Positions 47,091 through 56,693 of a stretch of 64,000 bases of DNA are shown here, piece after piece. Within the stretch, counting starts at the first letter, position 1. Each line of letters opens with the position of its first letter. Origin of the DNA: Pseudarthrobacter sp. NBSH8 (GTDB lineage: Bacteria > Actinomycetota > Actinomycetes > Actinomycetales > Micrococcaceae); NCBI RefSeq assembly GCF_014217545.1, contig NZ_CP043178.1:2914001-2978000 (forward strand), read 5' to 3'. A model generated the notes under the pieces. The model made no database searches. It was not told the DNA's origin and saw nothing but the letters and a program-made list of their open reading frames with translations. A program made the translations under genes and the position numbers.

Positions 47091-47758
47091 AGGGCCCGCT
47101 TCCGTGGGCCGGGGACCTGGGCGTCCGACTCGCGGAGGTACAGGGGTGTGGAGTCGAGCAGTTGCCCGCCGGAGGCGAGCCTGGCCAGGGCGAACTGTCC
47201 GAGGTAGAGAGCGTCGGGCTGCTCGTTGCTGAAGCCCGGGTCGGCGCGCAGCACGTCACTGTAGAGTCCGGCGCCTGCGCCGTAGGCCGGGAGGTGCGGG
47301 AGGTCGGCGGCGAAGCTGACGTGCGGGCCGTCCTCGAGCTGCGGCAATTGGCCGTCGGCGAGACTGTACCGTGCCCAGTAAACTTCTTTGCGCCGGGCGT
47401 CCGTGACCACCAGGAATTCGGCCGCGGCATCAGTGGACTCTGCCACTTCCAGTGCCACAGCGTCCAGGCTCATCAGCCCGTACAGCGGTTTGTCCCAGAC
47501 GAAGGCGAGCGTCCGGGCGGTTGCGATCCCCGAGCGCAGGCCGGTGAACGGGCCTGGGCCCACGCCTGTCACGATCGCGTCAATGTCCCGGCCGGTGACG
47601 CCGGCAGAAGCCAGCAGGTCCTCGATGCCGGGGGCCAGTACTTCGGCGTGGCTGCGGGTGTCCTCGGTGGAGAAGCTGGCCACAACGCCTTCAAGGGCGT
47701 CGTCCGAAACCAGCGCAGCACTGGCTACGGCGGAGGTGTCGATGGCAAGAATAAGCAT
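47087..47758 (-). CDS. tsaB: tRNA threonylcarbamoyladenosine biosynthesis protein TsaB
   Basis: 223 aa. The ASKHA-type start is 'LILAIDTSAVASAALV', with 'GVGPGPFTGLRSGIATA' (TsaB signature) further on. It is the non-catalytic partner that holds TsaD and TsaE. It overlaps tsaE by 1 bp and rimI by 4 bp. Confidence 0.95.
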   Translation of the reverse strand: MLILAIDTSAVASAALVSDDALEGVVASFSTEDTRSHAEVLAPGIEDLLASAGVTGRDIDAIVTGVGPGPFTGLRSGIATARTLAFVWDKPLYGLMSLDAVALEVAESTDAAAEFLVVTDARRKEVYWARYSLADGQLPQLEDGPHVSFAADLPHLPAYGAGAGLYSDVLRADPGFSNEQPDALYLGQFALARLASGGQLLDSTPLYLRESDAQVPGPRKRAL

Positions 47759-48381
47759 CAGGGTGTCCCTTCGAAGGCCCCGCCCAGGGCAGGCATGGTG
47801 CTCCAGCGGGGACCGAAACCGCGCAGCACGATGGTGCGCGGCTCGTCGAGGTCCTCGGTGTCGAAGTCCAGGATTTCAGTGTGGGCGGGGTTGGGTTTCC
47901 GTTCCGCCGCGTCCGCCACCCCGTCCGGCCCGATCGGTTCCAGCCCGATCGCGCGGTGCAGGTCCACTTCCAGCCGGCTCTCGCTCAGGTGCTCCACCCG
48001 GCCGCGTCCCCACTCCACCACGGTCACGGCCGAGTCCAGCGTGTTTTCCAGGTCAATGTCGTCAATTTCCGACGCCGATCCCAGCCGGTACGCGTCCACG
48101 TGCACCAGGTCGGGGCCACCGGGCCGCGGGCCGTCGGGCAGGTTGGGGTGGATGCGGACCAGGACAAACGTGGGCGAGATGATGCCCGAGCGCACGCCCA
48201 GGCCTTCGCCGAGGCCCTGCGTGAAGGTGGTTTTCCCGGCACCCAGCTCGCCGGTCAGTACCACCAGGTCCCCGGCCTGCAGCTCCGCCCCCAGAGCGGC
48301 GGCGAGCGCGTGGGTCTGGTCCGCCGTCGTGACTCTCAGCGCCTCTTCCCAGTGGGGCATCTCTGCCGGCGCCATGCTCAC
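47758..48381 (-). CDS. tsaE: tRNA threonylcarbamoyladenosine biosynthesis ATPase TsaE
   Basis: 207 aa, longer than the usual ~155. The P-loop is 'LTGELGAGKTTFTQGLGEGL' and other motifs are 'SPTFVLV' and 'HVDAYRL'. The extra C-terminal ~50 residues contain no motif I recognise. The ATPase resets the TsaBD complex. The start overlaps the alr stop by 4 bp. Confidence 0.94.
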   Translation of the reverse strand: MSMAPAEMPHWEEALRVTTADQTHALAAALGAELQAGDLVVLTGELGAGKTTFTQGLGEGLGVRSGIISPTFVLVRIHPNLPDGPRPGGPDLVHVDAYRLGSASEIDDIDLENTLDSAVTVVEWGRGRVEHLSESRLEVDLHRAIGLEPIGPDGVADAAERKPNPAHTEILDFDTEDLDEPRTIVLRGFGPRWSTMPALGGAFEGTP

Positions 48382-49616
48382 GGCGTTGCCTGCCCGGCGT
48401 CGGGATTTCCCCCGGCAGGACGGCCGACGGCGGGACTTTCGTTAATGACCCGGCGTGGCACCCGCGGGCTGATCCGGGTCACGATCTCGTAGTTGTTGGT
48501 GCCGGCGGCGACCGCCCAGTCGTCCGCCGTGGGACCGCCGTCGTCCCCGTTGCCGAACAGCACCGCTTCGGCGCCGAAGAGGTCTGCGCCGGTGGGGCCG
48601 ATGTTGCCGAGGTCGATGACCATCTGGTCCATGGCGATCCGGCCCACCACGGGGTAGGTCCGGCCGCCCACCCGGACGGGACCGCCGGTGGCAATGCGGG
48701 GCACGCCGTCCGCGTAGCCCAGCGGGATCAGCGCCAGGGTGCTGGGGCCGCTGGTGCGGTAGCGCAGGCCGTAGGAAACGCCCTGCCCATCAGGGACCTG
48801 CTTGCACTGGGACACCAGGGTGCGCAGCGTCATCGCGGGACGGAGGCCCAGTTCGGCGGACGTCTGGCCTTCAAAGGGCGAGAGACCGTAGATGCCCAAA
48901 CCCACGCGGACCATGTCAAAGTGGGTATCGGGGCGGGACAATGTGGCCGGGGTGTTGGCCAGGTGGCGGACCTCGGGGTCCACGCCCGCGTCCTCAGCCA
49001 CAGCCAGCACCTCGCGGAAGGCCGCCAGCTGATCATCGGTTTCCGGCCGTTCGGGTTCATCCGCCACGGACAGATGGGAGAAGATGCCCACCACCCGCAG
49101 GAGGCCCTGGTCCTGGTACTCCATGGCCTCGCCCAGCAGCTGGTCCCAGGCATCGAGCGCTACGCCGTTCCGGCCCAAACCGGTGTCCACTTTCAGGTGG
49201 ATCCGGGCGGGACGCTCCTGGTCACGCGCGGCGGCCACAATCCGGTCCAGTTCCCACCCGGAGCAGCCGATGTCGACGCCGGCAGCCACGGCTGCGGCGA
49301 AGTTGCTTTCCGCCGTGTGCAGCCAGGCCAGCAGCGGGGCTTCGATGCCCGCCGCCCGCAGTGCCAGCGCCTCGGAGATGTGTGCGACGCCCAGCCAGGA
49401 CGCGCCGGCGTCCAGGGCGGCCCGGGCTACAGGAACCGCGCCGTGTCCGTACGCGTCAGCCTTCACCACGGCCATGACCTTGGCGGGCGAGGCCGCGTCT
49501 GCCAGCCGCCGCACGTTGTGGCGGATTGCGTCCAGGTCGATAACGGCGGACCGCTCGTACCGAGGATCGGGTCCTGAGGCCGCGCGGAAGTCACCTGTTG
49601 TTACGGGATAAGTCAC
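48378..49616 (-). CDS. alr: Alanine racemase
   Basis: 412 aa. The PLP-binding Lys is in 'KVMAVVKADAYGHGAVPVA', the C-terminal domain contains 'SYGLRYRTSGPSTLALIPLGYADG' (catalytic Tyr region, shown here in part: IPLGYADG), and 'VGRIAMDQMVIDL' is present. It makes D-alanine for peptidoglycan. It heads the overlapping alr-tsaE-tsaB-rimI-tsaD operon, linking cell-wall precursor supply with tRNA modification. Confidence 0.95.
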   Translation of the reverse strand: MTYPVTTGDFRAASGPDPRYERSAVIDLDAIRHNVRRLADAASPAKVMAVVKADAYGHGAVPVARAALDAGASWLGVAHISEALALRAAGIEAPLLAWLHTAESNFAAAVAAGVDIGCSGWELDRIVAAARDQERPARIHLKVDTGLGRNGVALDAWDQLLGEAMEYQDQGLLRVVGIFSHLSVADEPERPETDDQLAAFREVLAVAEDAGVDPEVRHLANTPATLSRPDTHFDMVRVGLGIYGLSPFEGQTSAELGLRPAMTLRTLVSQCKQVPDGQGVSYGLRYRTSGPSTLALIPLGYADGVPRIATGGPVRVGGRTYPVVGRIAMDQMVIDLGNIGPTGADLFGAEAVLFGNGDDGGPTADDWAVAAGTNNYEIVTRISPRVPRRVINESPAVGRPAGGNPDAGQATP

Positions 49617-49664
49617 GCTAGTGATTCTAGTGCGGCCGCTCAGGGCGGGATAATCGCGGCGCCC

Positions 49665-50756
49665 TCAGGCATCGGAAAGGTGCGCGATCGTGGCGGTGGC
49701 CCGGCGCTGGGCCGCGAGCGGTATGTCGTGGAGAATGTCGGCCAGGAAGCCGAAACGGCGGAGCCACTGGCTGCTCTGGCGTTCCGGCCTGGAGTTGGCC
49801 CGCTGCCACCAGTCTGCGATGTCTCCCCAGCCGGGTGCCGCCAACGAACCGCCCACCTCCTGCACGGCGAGGGAGGCGCAGAGGTTTGCGAAGCGAAGCC
49901 TGTTGCCCAGCGGCCAGCCAGCCAGGCTGCCCACGATGAAGGCCGCGTCGAAGCAGTCTCCGGCGCCGGTGGGATCCAAAGCAGTGACCGGCGGCGACGG
50001 TACCCACTCCTCCTCCCCCGTCTCCGAGTCCACGGCCATGGCACCCTGCGCGCCGAGCGTCACCACGGCCACGGGCACGCGATCGGCGAGGGCGTACAGC
50101 GCGGACCACGGATTGTCCTTCCCGGTGAACGCCATGGCCTCGCGCTGGTTGGGCAGGAACGCATGGAAGTACTGCAGGTTGTCCAACCGGACCGGTGACC
50201 ATTCACCGCTGGGATCCCACCCCACATCCCCAAACAGCTTCACGCCTCCCTTCTGTGCGGCCACGGCCCAGGGTTCAATTTCGACGCCGAGCTCGGCAAT
50301 GCCGGCGAGCGCCCGGGGCGGTGAACCAATCAGTTCGGACGACGTCACGGGGGCCGGGTGGCCGTGGGTCACCAGCGACCGGTCCTTCTCCACGCAGAGC
50401 GAGACGGTGACCGGCGAATGCCACCCCTCGACTTTGCGCGACATACTCAGGTCCACATGCTCTTGCCGGGCCAATATCTTCCAGTTGTAGTCCCCGTAAC
50501 CGTCGTCGCCGAACGCGGCGGCCAATCCGGTGCGCAGTCCCAGCCTCGCCGCCGCAATAGCCTGGTTTGCGACGCCGCCGGGGCAGCTGCCCATGCCGTT
50601 GCTCCAGATTTCCGTGCCCGGCTCCGGCGCGTGGGGCAGGCCGGTGAAGATGATGTCCTGGAAGACCGTTCCGGCGAGGATCAGGTCGAACCCGCCGCCG
50701 GACTGCGCGCGGACGGACGAGAGCGGATCGAAGCGACGGTCCGGGATGGCGTCCAT
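49665..50756 (-). CDS. PfkB-family carbohydrate kinase
   Basis: 363 aa from ATG 50756 (MDAIPDRRF); an in-frame GTG at 50786 would add 10 residues and neither has a strong ribosome binding site. PfkB signatures are 'CPGGVANQAIAAARLG' (N-terminal sugar site) and 'DPTGAGDCFDAAFI' with the catalytic Asp. The substrate is unclear; the divergent GH4 gene at 50827 suggests sugar use, and the kinase could phosphorylate a sugar released or processed there. Confidence 0.87.
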   Translation of the reverse strand: MDAIPDRRFDPLSSVRAQSGGGFDLILAGTVFQDIIFTGLPHAPEPGTEIWSNGMGSCPGGVANQAIAAARLGLRTGLAAAFGDDGYGDYNWKILARQEHVDLSMSRKVEGWHSPVTVSLCVEKDRSLVTHGHPAPVTSSELIGSPPRALAGIAELGVEIEPWAVAAQKGGVKLFGDVGWDPSGEWSPVRLDNLQYFHAFLPNQREAMAFTGKDNPWSALYALADRVPVAVVTLGAQGAMAVDSETGEEEWVPSPPVTALDPTGAGDCFDAAFIVGSLAGWPLGNRLRFANLCASLAVQEVGGSLAAPGWGDIADWWQRANSRPERQSSQWLRRFGFLADILHDIPLAAQRRATATIAHLSDA

Positions 50757-50826
50757 GTCCGGCACACTACGCCCTGTCGACGCCACGCGGTAGGGGCGCG
50801 CCCCGCGGAGGCCTACACTGCTGACT

Positions 50827-52254
50827 ATGCGGCTTATGATTGCCGGCGGCGGCGGATTTCGCGTGCCGCTTGTCTACCGGGCGCTGTCCTCGGGCGCGTT
50901 CGCGGAGCTGGTCAGCGAACTGGTGCTGTTCGACGTTGATCCCGCCCGCCTGCGAGCCATCAATGCGGTTCTGCATGCCATGCCGGATTCCGGCGGCCCC
51001 ACCGCTGGTCCCCACGCCGGTGCCCGGCCGCCTGCCGTGCGTTCCACCACGTCCCTGCCCGAGGCCCTGGCGGGGACAGACATGGTGTTCGCGGCGATCC
51101 GCCCCGGCGGTACAGCCGGCCGGATCCACGACGAACGGGTGGCCCAGGACCTCGGCCTTCTTGGCCAGGAAACCACCGGCGCGGGCGGCATCTCCTACGC
51201 GCTCCGCACCATTCCGGAGATGCTGCACCTGGCGCGGCAGATGCGGGAGTTTTGCCCGGACGCGTGGCTGATCAACTTCACCAACCCGGCCGGCATGGTC
51301 ACCGAAGCCCTCCTGCCCGTCCTGGGAGGGAAGGTCATCGGGATCTGCGATTCTGCGGGCGGCCTGGTGCACCGGGCGGCCCGCGCGGCCGGCCTGTCGC
51401 TGCCGGACGGAAAGCTCGACGGCGTGGGCTACTTCGGTCTGAACCATTTGGGCTGGCTCTACCAGCTGGAGTCCGGCGGCCACGATCTGCTGCCCGGCCT
51501 GCTGTCCGACCCGGCCGCCCTCGGCACATTCGAGGAAGGCCGGCTCTTTCCGCAGCCCTTCCTCCAGGGCCTCGCCGCCCTGCCGAACGAATACCTCTAT
51601 TACTACTACCGGCGGGACAGCGCCGCCGCGGCCATGCGCGCCATGGCCCGGACCCGCGGCGAGTCCATCCATCACCAGCAGACAGAGCTGTACCCGCGGC
51701 TCGCCACTGCCGGGGCGGACGCCTACAGACTGTGGGACGCCGCCCGCCGCTCGCGGGAGGAAGGCTACCTCGCCGAGGCACGGACCCGCGGCGAGCAGCG
51801 CGACGAGGACGACCTCGCCGGCGGCGGCTACGAACGCGTGGCCCTCGCCGTGATGCGCGCGTTGGCAGGGGCCGGGGATTCCCAGCTCATCCTCAACACC
51901 CCCAACACACTTCCGTCCGATCCTGGCCGGGCGACCGCCCCCGGGGGCATCCCTCCGGAACCGGCCATTCCGGGACTCCCCGCGGACGCCGTCGTCGAGG
52001 TCCCCTGCACCGTAACGCCCGACGGCGCGGCGCCGCTTCCACAGTCAGCCCCGGGGCCGGAGCAACTCACCCTGCTCCGGCGCATCAAGGAGGTCGAGCG
52101 GCTCACCGTCCGGGCCGCGACGCACGGAGACCGGGCGGCCGCCGTCGACGCCTTCAGCCGGCATCCGCTAGTGGACTCACCCGCGCTCGGGGCCAAGCTG
52201 CTGGCCGGCTACGAGCGTGCGTTCCCTGCGCTGCTGGAGCTTTGGCGCGGCTAG
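50827..52254 (+). CDS. GH4 glycosidase, putative 6-phospho-beta-glucosidase
   Basis: 475 aa. The N-terminal NAD-binding Rossmann motif is 'MIAGGGGFRVPLVYRAL', followed by 'INFTNPAGMVTEAL', 'GICDSAGGLVHRA' (metal Cys in the family's C-x-S position) and 'GLNHLGWLY' (metal His). GH4 enzymes cleave through NAD-dependent oxidation at C3 and need Mn2+. Members that act on 6-phospho sugars usually depend on a PTS; only a lone EIIA is seen in the window (26586). It is divergent from the PfkB kinase gene. Confidence 0.88.
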   Translation: MRLMIAGGGGFRVPLVYRALSSGAFAELVSELVLFDVDPARLRAINAVLHAMPDSGGPTAGPHAGARPPAVRSTTSLPEALAGTDMVFAAIRPGGTAGRIHDERVAQDLGLLGQETTGAGGISYALRTIPEMLHLARQMREFCPDAWLINFTNPAGMVTEALLPVLGGKVIGICDSAGGLVHRAARAAGLSLPDGKLDGVGYFGLNHLGWLYQLESGGHDLLPGLLSDPAALGTFEEGRLFPQPFLQGLAALPNEYLYYYYRRDSAAAAMRAMARTRGESIHHQQTELYPRLATAGADAYRLWDAARRSREEGYLAEARTRGEQRDEDDLAGGGYERVALAVMRALAGAGDSQLILNTPNTLPSDPGRATAPGGIPPEPAIPGLPADAVVEVPCTVTPDGAAPLPQSAPGPEQLTLLRRIKEVERLTVRAATHGDRAAAVDAFSRHPLVDSPALGAKLLAGYERAFPALLELWRG

Positions 52255-52458
52255 AGCCCCCGGCACATCACGTTCAGGCCCACATATCCGAGCATGGGGT
52301 GGTTGAACGCCCGGGGGTGGTGGCGAGGGCTGCATTCACACGCGCCACGTTAGCAGCCGCCCACGTGCCGGGAGGCCGCCCCGGAGCGGCTGGAGTAGTG
52401 TTTTACCGAGCGGGCAACATCAGGTCCCGCGCCGCGCCAGCGGTGGGAAGGAGAAGCC

Positions 52459-53724
52459 ATGACATTGATGCGCAGGGTCGCTTTACTCTCCCTCCACACC
52501 TCCCCGATGGAGCAGCCCGGCGCCGGCGACGCCGGCGGGATGAACGTCTACATCCGGCAGCTGGCCTCGGCGCTGGCCGAGACTGGCGTGGAGGTGGAGA
52601 TCTTCACGCGCTCCACCTCAGCCAAGCAGGCCGCCGTCGAACATCCCTTCCCCGGCGTGTGCGTCCACAACGTGCTGGCCGGGCCGCCGCGGAAGATCCC
52701 CAAGGAAGAACTGCCGGCGCTGCTCCACAGCATGGTGGCCGAGATCGACCAGATCCGCCGGCGCCAGCCGCACGGCCGCTATGACGTCATCCATTCGCAC
52801 TATTGGGTGTCCGGGATCGCTGGCCTGGAGCTTTCGGAAGTTTGGGGTGTGCCGCTCGTCCACACCATGCACACCATGGCCAAGGTCAAGAACCTCCTGC
52901 TGGAGTCCGGCGAACTGCCCGAGCCACGGCGGCGTGAGGAGGGCGAGCACCGGATCGTCGACGGCGCCACCCGCCTGATTGCCAACACCACGGCCGAAGC
53001 CGAAGAGCTGGTATCCCACTACGGTGCAGATTACGACCGTATCGATGTGGCGCCGCCGGGCGTGGACCTCAGCACCTTTACACCCGCGTTCCGCGCGCGG
53101 TCCCGGGCCGAACGCGGTGTTTCGCCGGAGACGTTCCACCTGGTGTTCGCCGGCCGGATCCAGCGGCTGAAGGGCCCGCAGATCCTGCTCAAGGCCGCGG
53201 CCCTGCTTCGCGCCCGGCGGCCGGGGATCGATCTCCGGCTCACCATCCTGGGCGCCCTCAGCGGCAACAAGGACTTCAACCTCCGGCACCTGATCGCGGA
53301 GTCCGGAATGGACGACGTCGTCACGCACCTTCCCCCGGTCAGCGCGGCTGACCTGGCGTCCTGGTTCCGGGCGGCCGACGTTGTGGTGATGCCTTCCTAC
53401 AGCGAATCGTTCGGACTCGTGGCCATTGAGGCACAGGCCTGCGGAACCCCCGTGGTGGGCACCCGGGTGGGCGGACTGTCCCGCGCCATCTGCCATGGCC
53501 GGACCGGGCTGCTGGTGGACGGGCACCACGCCTCGGACTGGGCGGACGCGCTCGAAGCCATGTACGACGATCCGGACACCCGCGCCGATATGGGGCGGGC
53601 CGCGGCCATCCGCGCGGAGAACCTGGGGTGGAACCGCACTGCCGCGATCACGCTCGAGACTTACCACGCCGCCGTCGAACAGCAGCTGGCCAGCCGGCTG
53701 ATCCCGGCGGTGCCGGCACCGTAA
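52459..53724 (+). CDS. mshA: Glycosyltransferase family 4, D-inositol-3-phosphate glycosyltransferase type (MshA)
   Basis: 421 aa from ATG 52459, preceded by GGAAGGAG. MshA-like motifs: 'PGAGDAGGMNVYIRQLA' at the N-terminus, 'VIHSHYWVSG', 'HTMHTMAKVKN', 'VFAGRIQRLKGPQIL' and 'PSYSESFGLVAIEAQACGTPVVGT' (in part PSYSESFGLVAIEA). It transfers GlcNAc from UDP-GlcNAc to inositol-3-phosphate, the first step of mycothiol synthesis. The inositol phosphate is supplied by Ino1 encoded at 56694-57779. A 204-bp leader precedes the gene, with nothing recognisable. Confidence 0.92.
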   Translation: MTLMRRVALLSLHTSPMEQPGAGDAGGMNVYIRQLASALAETGVEVEIFTRSTSAKQAAVEHPFPGVCVHNVLAGPPRKIPKEELPALLHSMVAEIDQIRRRQPHGRYDVIHSHYWVSGIAGLELSEVWGVPLVHTMHTMAKVKNLLLESGELPEPRRREEGEHRIVDGATRLIANTTAEAEELVSHYGADYDRIDVAPPGVDLSTFTPAFRARSRAERGVSPETFHLVFAGRIQRLKGPQILLKAAALLRARRPGIDLRLTILGALSGNKDFNLRHLIAESGMDDVVTHLPPVSAADLASWFRAADVVVMPSYSESFGLVAIEAQACGTPVVGTRVGGLSRAICHGRTGLLVDGHHASDWADALEAMYDDPDTRADMGRAAAIRAENLGWNRTAAITLETYHAAVEQQLASRLIPAVPAP

Positions 53725-53778
53725 GCGGCGGGCAACCGCCGTCGGCCTTCAGTACCCGGCCCCAACCAAAGGACAAGG

Positions 53779-55461
53779 ATGTCTGAACGGAATACCCTCA
53801 GCGACCTCGAGATCGCACGACAGGCTACGATGCGGCCCATCGAGGAGATCGCAGCGGCCGCGGGCATCAACGCCGCCGCGCTGGAACTGTACGGGCGTTA
53901 CAAGGCGAAGGTTGACCCGGCACTGCTGACCGCTCCCGCGCCGGCGGGGAAAGTGGTGCTGGTCTCGGCGATGTCGCCCACGCCTGCTGGTGAAGGGAAG
54001 TCCACCACCACGGTGGGGCTCGCCGATTCGCTGGCCCGGGCCGGGCACAAGGTGATGATCGCGCTGCGGGAACCCTCGCTGGGTCCCATCCTCGGCATGA
54101 AGGGCGGCGCCACCGGTGGCGGCTACTCCCAGGTCCTGCCGATGGATGAGATCAACCTGCACTTCACCGGTGATTTCCATGCCGTGACCTCAGCCAACAA
54201 TGCCCTGATGGCGCTCGTGGACAACCACATCTACCAGGGCAACGAACTGAACATCGACCCCCGGCGGATGACGTTCAAACGGGTCCTGGACATGAATGAC
54301 AGGTCGCTCCGCGAGGTGATCATCGGCCTCGGCGGTCCCACCCAGGGTGTCCCCCGGCAGGACGGCTTCGACATCACCGTGGCTTCGGAGATCATGGCGG
54401 TTTTCTGCCTGGCCTCCAGCCTGGCCGACCTCCGCGAGCGCCTGGGCCGGATCACGTTCGGCTACACGTACTCCCGGGTTCCGGTCACCGTGGCGGACCT
54501 CGGAGTCCAGGGCGCCCTGACCCTGCTCCTGAAGGAAGCCATCAAGCCCAACCTGGTGCAGACCATTGCCGGCACTCCCGCGCTGGTGCACGGCGGGCCG
54601 TTCGCCAACATTGCGCACGGCTGCAACTCGCTGATTGCCACCCAGACGGCGCGGCGGCTCGCGGACATTGTGGTCACGGAGGCCGGTTTCGGCGCGGACC
54701 TGGGCGCGGAGAAGTATATGGACATCAAAGCGCGGATCGCGGACGTGGCGCCGTCGGCCGTCGTGGTTGTGGCCACCGTCCGTGCGCTCAAAATGCACGG
54801 CGGCGTGCCCAAGGACCGGCTGACGGAGCCGGACCTTGAGGCACTGCAGGCCGGCGTCGCGAATCTCCGGCGGCACGTGCACAACGTGGAAAAATTCGGG
54901 GTGGCGCCGGTGGTGGCCATCAACAGGTTTTCGTCCGACACGGAAGAGGAGCTGGACTGGCTGCTGGAGTGGTGCGCGGCGGAGGGAGTCCAGGCTGCGG
55001 TGGCGGATGTGTGGGGCCGGGGCGGCGGCGGCGACGGCGGCGACGAACTGGCCGCGAAGGTCGCCGCTGCAGTTGCCGGGCCGAACAGCTTCCACCATCT
55101 GTATCCCTTGGACCTGCCTGTGGAGGAGAAAATCCGGACCATTGCGCAGGAGATCTACGGCGCGGACGGTGTGGACTTCTCCGTCCCCGCCCTGAAGCGC
55201 CTGGCCGAGATCGAAAAGAACGGCTGGACCGGGCTTCCCGTCTGCATGGCCAAGACCCAGTACTCCTTCACCGACGACGCCTCCCGGCTGGGGGCTCCCA
55301 AGGGCTTCACCGTGCACGTCCGGGATCTCATCCCCAAGACCGGCGCGGGTTTCATCGTGGCGCTGACCGGTGCCGTCATGACGATGCCCGGCCTCCCCGC
55401 CGCCCCCGCCGCCATGCGCATGGACGTGGACGACGCCGGCAACCCGGTAGGCCTCTCCTGA
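53779..55461 (+). CDS. fhs: Formate--tetrahydrofolate ligase
   Basis: 560 aa, full length. The P-loop is '[17 protein letters not shown]' and family motifs are '[23 protein letters not shown]' (in part [14 protein letters not shown]), '[11 protein letters not shown]' and 'RIDGAGF'-equivalent downstream sequence '[18 protein letters not shown]'. It makes 10-formyl-THF from formate, THF and ATP. The gene lies 54 bp after mshA on the same strand with AAAGGACAAGG ahead of the start. Its 3' end runs straight into the upstream repeat array. Confidence 0.95.
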   Translation: MSERNTLSDLEIARQATMRPIEEIAAAAGINAAALELYGRYKAKVDPALLTAPAPAGKVVLVSAMSPTPAGEGKSTTTVGLADSLARAGHKVMIALREPSLGPILGMKGGATGGGYSQVLPMDEINLHFTGDFHAVTSANNALMALVDNHIYQGNELNIDPRRMTFKRVLDMNDRSLREVIIGLGGPTQGVPRQDGFDITVASEIMAVFCLASSLADLRERLGRITFGYTYSRVPVTVADLGVQGALTLLLKEAIKPNLVQTIAGTPALVHGGPFANIAHGCNSLIATQTARRLADIVVTEAGFGADLGAEKYMDIKARIADVAPSAVVVVATVRALKMHGGVPKDRLTEPDLEALQAGVANLRRHVHNVEKFGVAPVVAINRFSSDTEEELDWLLEWCAAEGVQAAVADVWGRGGGGDGGDELAAKVAAAVAGPNSFHHLYPLDLPVEEKIRTIAQEIYGADGVDFSVPALKRLAEIEKNGWTGLPVCMAKTQYSFTDDASRLGAPKGFTVHVRDLIPKTGAGFIVALTGAVMTMPGLPAAPAAMRMDVDDAGNPVGLS

Positions 55462-55483
55462 CCTATCCCTCTCCCCACCCCGG

Positions 55484-55565
55484 ACGCTCTCTCACATATG
55501 GTGGGTTTCCAACGAACCCTCTCTCACCTTTGGGGCCTTCCCAGGCAACGCTCTCTCACCTGTGG
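55484..55565. repeat. Upstream inverted-orientation array of the GTGAGAGAGC motif (3 copies, 32-bp period)
   Basis: GCTCTCTCAC or a one-base variant ends at 55495, 55527 and 55559, exactly 32 bp apart. On the minus strand each copy reads GTGAGAGAGCGT or GTGAGAGAGGGT. The array fills the gap between fhs and the DUF559-type gene. Confidence 0.92.
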
Positions 55566-55608
55566 ATAACTTCTGCGGGCACCGGCGACTCTGAGCAACA
55601 ATGCCGGT

Positions 55609-56571
55609 ATGCACACGCAGACTGCGCTTCCCGCCCAATTGGCATCCGGCCCGTTCACGCTCTCGGACGCCACAGCCGAAGGAGTCCCTCGGAACCGTCT
55701 CCTTCGGCCCGACGTCGCGCATGTCAGCCGCGGACTGTACCGTCCCGCAGACTGGGATTTCGAACTTGAGGCTGCCGCCCGCGCGCTTTCGGCAGCCACT
55801 CCGGGTGCCTGGATCTCGCACGTGACGGCGGCACGCCTTCGCAGCTCGTGCCTTCCACCGTGGCTCTCCGACTCCACAGAACTGCATCTGAGCAAGCCGC
55901 GGTCCCTGCCGAGCGTTCGCCGCAAAGGCGTGATTGGGCATACCGTGACCGCGGCTGACGACGAGGTCGAATCGGTTGACGGAATCCGCATCAGCACGCG
56001 GCCGCGCACGTGGCTGGACATGGCCCGCGTGCTGCCGTTGAAGGATCTCGTCTGCCTGGGTGACGAGTTGATCCGGCTGCCCCGGCAGGCGTTTGATAAC
56101 CGTGACGTACCGTTTGCCACCGTTGAGAAGCTGCGCACCCTGATGGATCGGCACAAAAACCTGCAGGGAATCGTCCGCGCCCGCGAAGCCCTGGAACTCA
56201 TGCGCGTGGGAGCGGATTCCGGCCCGGAGACCCTGCTTCGGCTGGCAATGCTCGACGCCGGGGTCCCCGAGCCCCAGCTTCAGCTCAGGCTGCGCGAGGC
56301 AGACCCACTGTCGCCGTCGGCGGATCTAGGTTACCGCCATCGGCGCGTGGCCATCCAGTACGACGGCGACCATCACCTCGTGCCCAAACAGCGGCTCAGC
56401 GATCGGCGACGGGACAAGGCCTTTGAAGCCGCTGGCTGGACGGTCCTCATTTTCGATAAGGATCATCTGGCCGACGGATTCGAACGCGCCGTCAGGATGA
56501 TCAAAAGGGAACTGCGGTCCGCCTGGGTGGATCCCGCCGTCGTGTCCGGCTTTTCGCGCTCGATAAAGTGA
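55609..56571 (+). CDS. DUF559/Vsr-like putative endonuclease with AbiEi-like N-terminus, flanked by repeats
   Basis: 320 aa from ATG 55609. The N-terminal ~90 residues ('LASGPFTLSDATAEGVPRNRL', 'VSRGLYRPADWDFE') resemble the winged-helix region of AbiEi-type antitoxin proteins. The C-terminal ~110 residues look like the Vsr/DUF559 PD-(D/E)xK fold: 'PSADLGYRHRRVAIQYDGDHHL', 'RRRDKAFEAAGWTVLIFDKDHL'. The stop TGA (56569-56571) lies inside the first copy of the downstream repeat array. Arrays of the same motif in opposite orientation stand on both sides. Single genes of this type are frequent in actinobacteria, with no known role. No partner toxin gene is adjacent. Confidence 0.75.
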   Translation: MHTQTALPAQLASGPFTLSDATAEGVPRNRLLRPDVAHVSRGLYRPADWDFELEAAARALSAATPGAWISHVTAARLRSSCLPPWLSDSTELHLSKPRSLPSVRRKGVIGHTVTAADDEVESVDGIRISTRPRTWLDMARVLPLKDLVCLGDELIRLPRQAFDNRDVPFATVEKLRTLMDRHKNLQGIVRAREALELMRVGADSGPETLLRLAMLDAGVPEPQLQLRLREADPLSPSADLGYRHRRVAIQYDGDHHLVPKQRLSDRRRDKAFEAAGWTVLIFDKDHLADGFERAVRMIKRELRSAWVDPAVVSGFSRSIK

Positions 56572-56693
56572 GAGAGCGTCCGTCAGAAACGCCCCGAAAG
56601 TGAGAGAGCGTCGCAAGGGGCGTTAAACGCCGGACGCTCCCCCACCAAAGTGAGAGAGCGTCCGTCAAAAAACCGCCAAAGGTGAGAGAGCGT
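56563..56693. repeat. Downstream array of the GTGAGAGAGC motif (4 copies, mostly 32-bp period)
   Basis: GTGAGAGAGC starts at 56568, 56600, 56650 and 56682, with spacings of 32, 50 and 32 bp. The longer middle unit contains the hairpin GGCGTT-A-AACGCC. The array occupies all of the space between the nuclease-gene stop and the ino1 stop (56694-56696), and the motif orientation is opposite to the upstream array. Confidence 0.92.

Noticed and set aside
55484..56693. The 32-bp-period repeats as a CRISPR array
   Set aside because: The constant part is only ~10-12 bp, the variable parts of some units are related to each other, the two blocks are in opposite orientation around a gene, and no cas gene is present.
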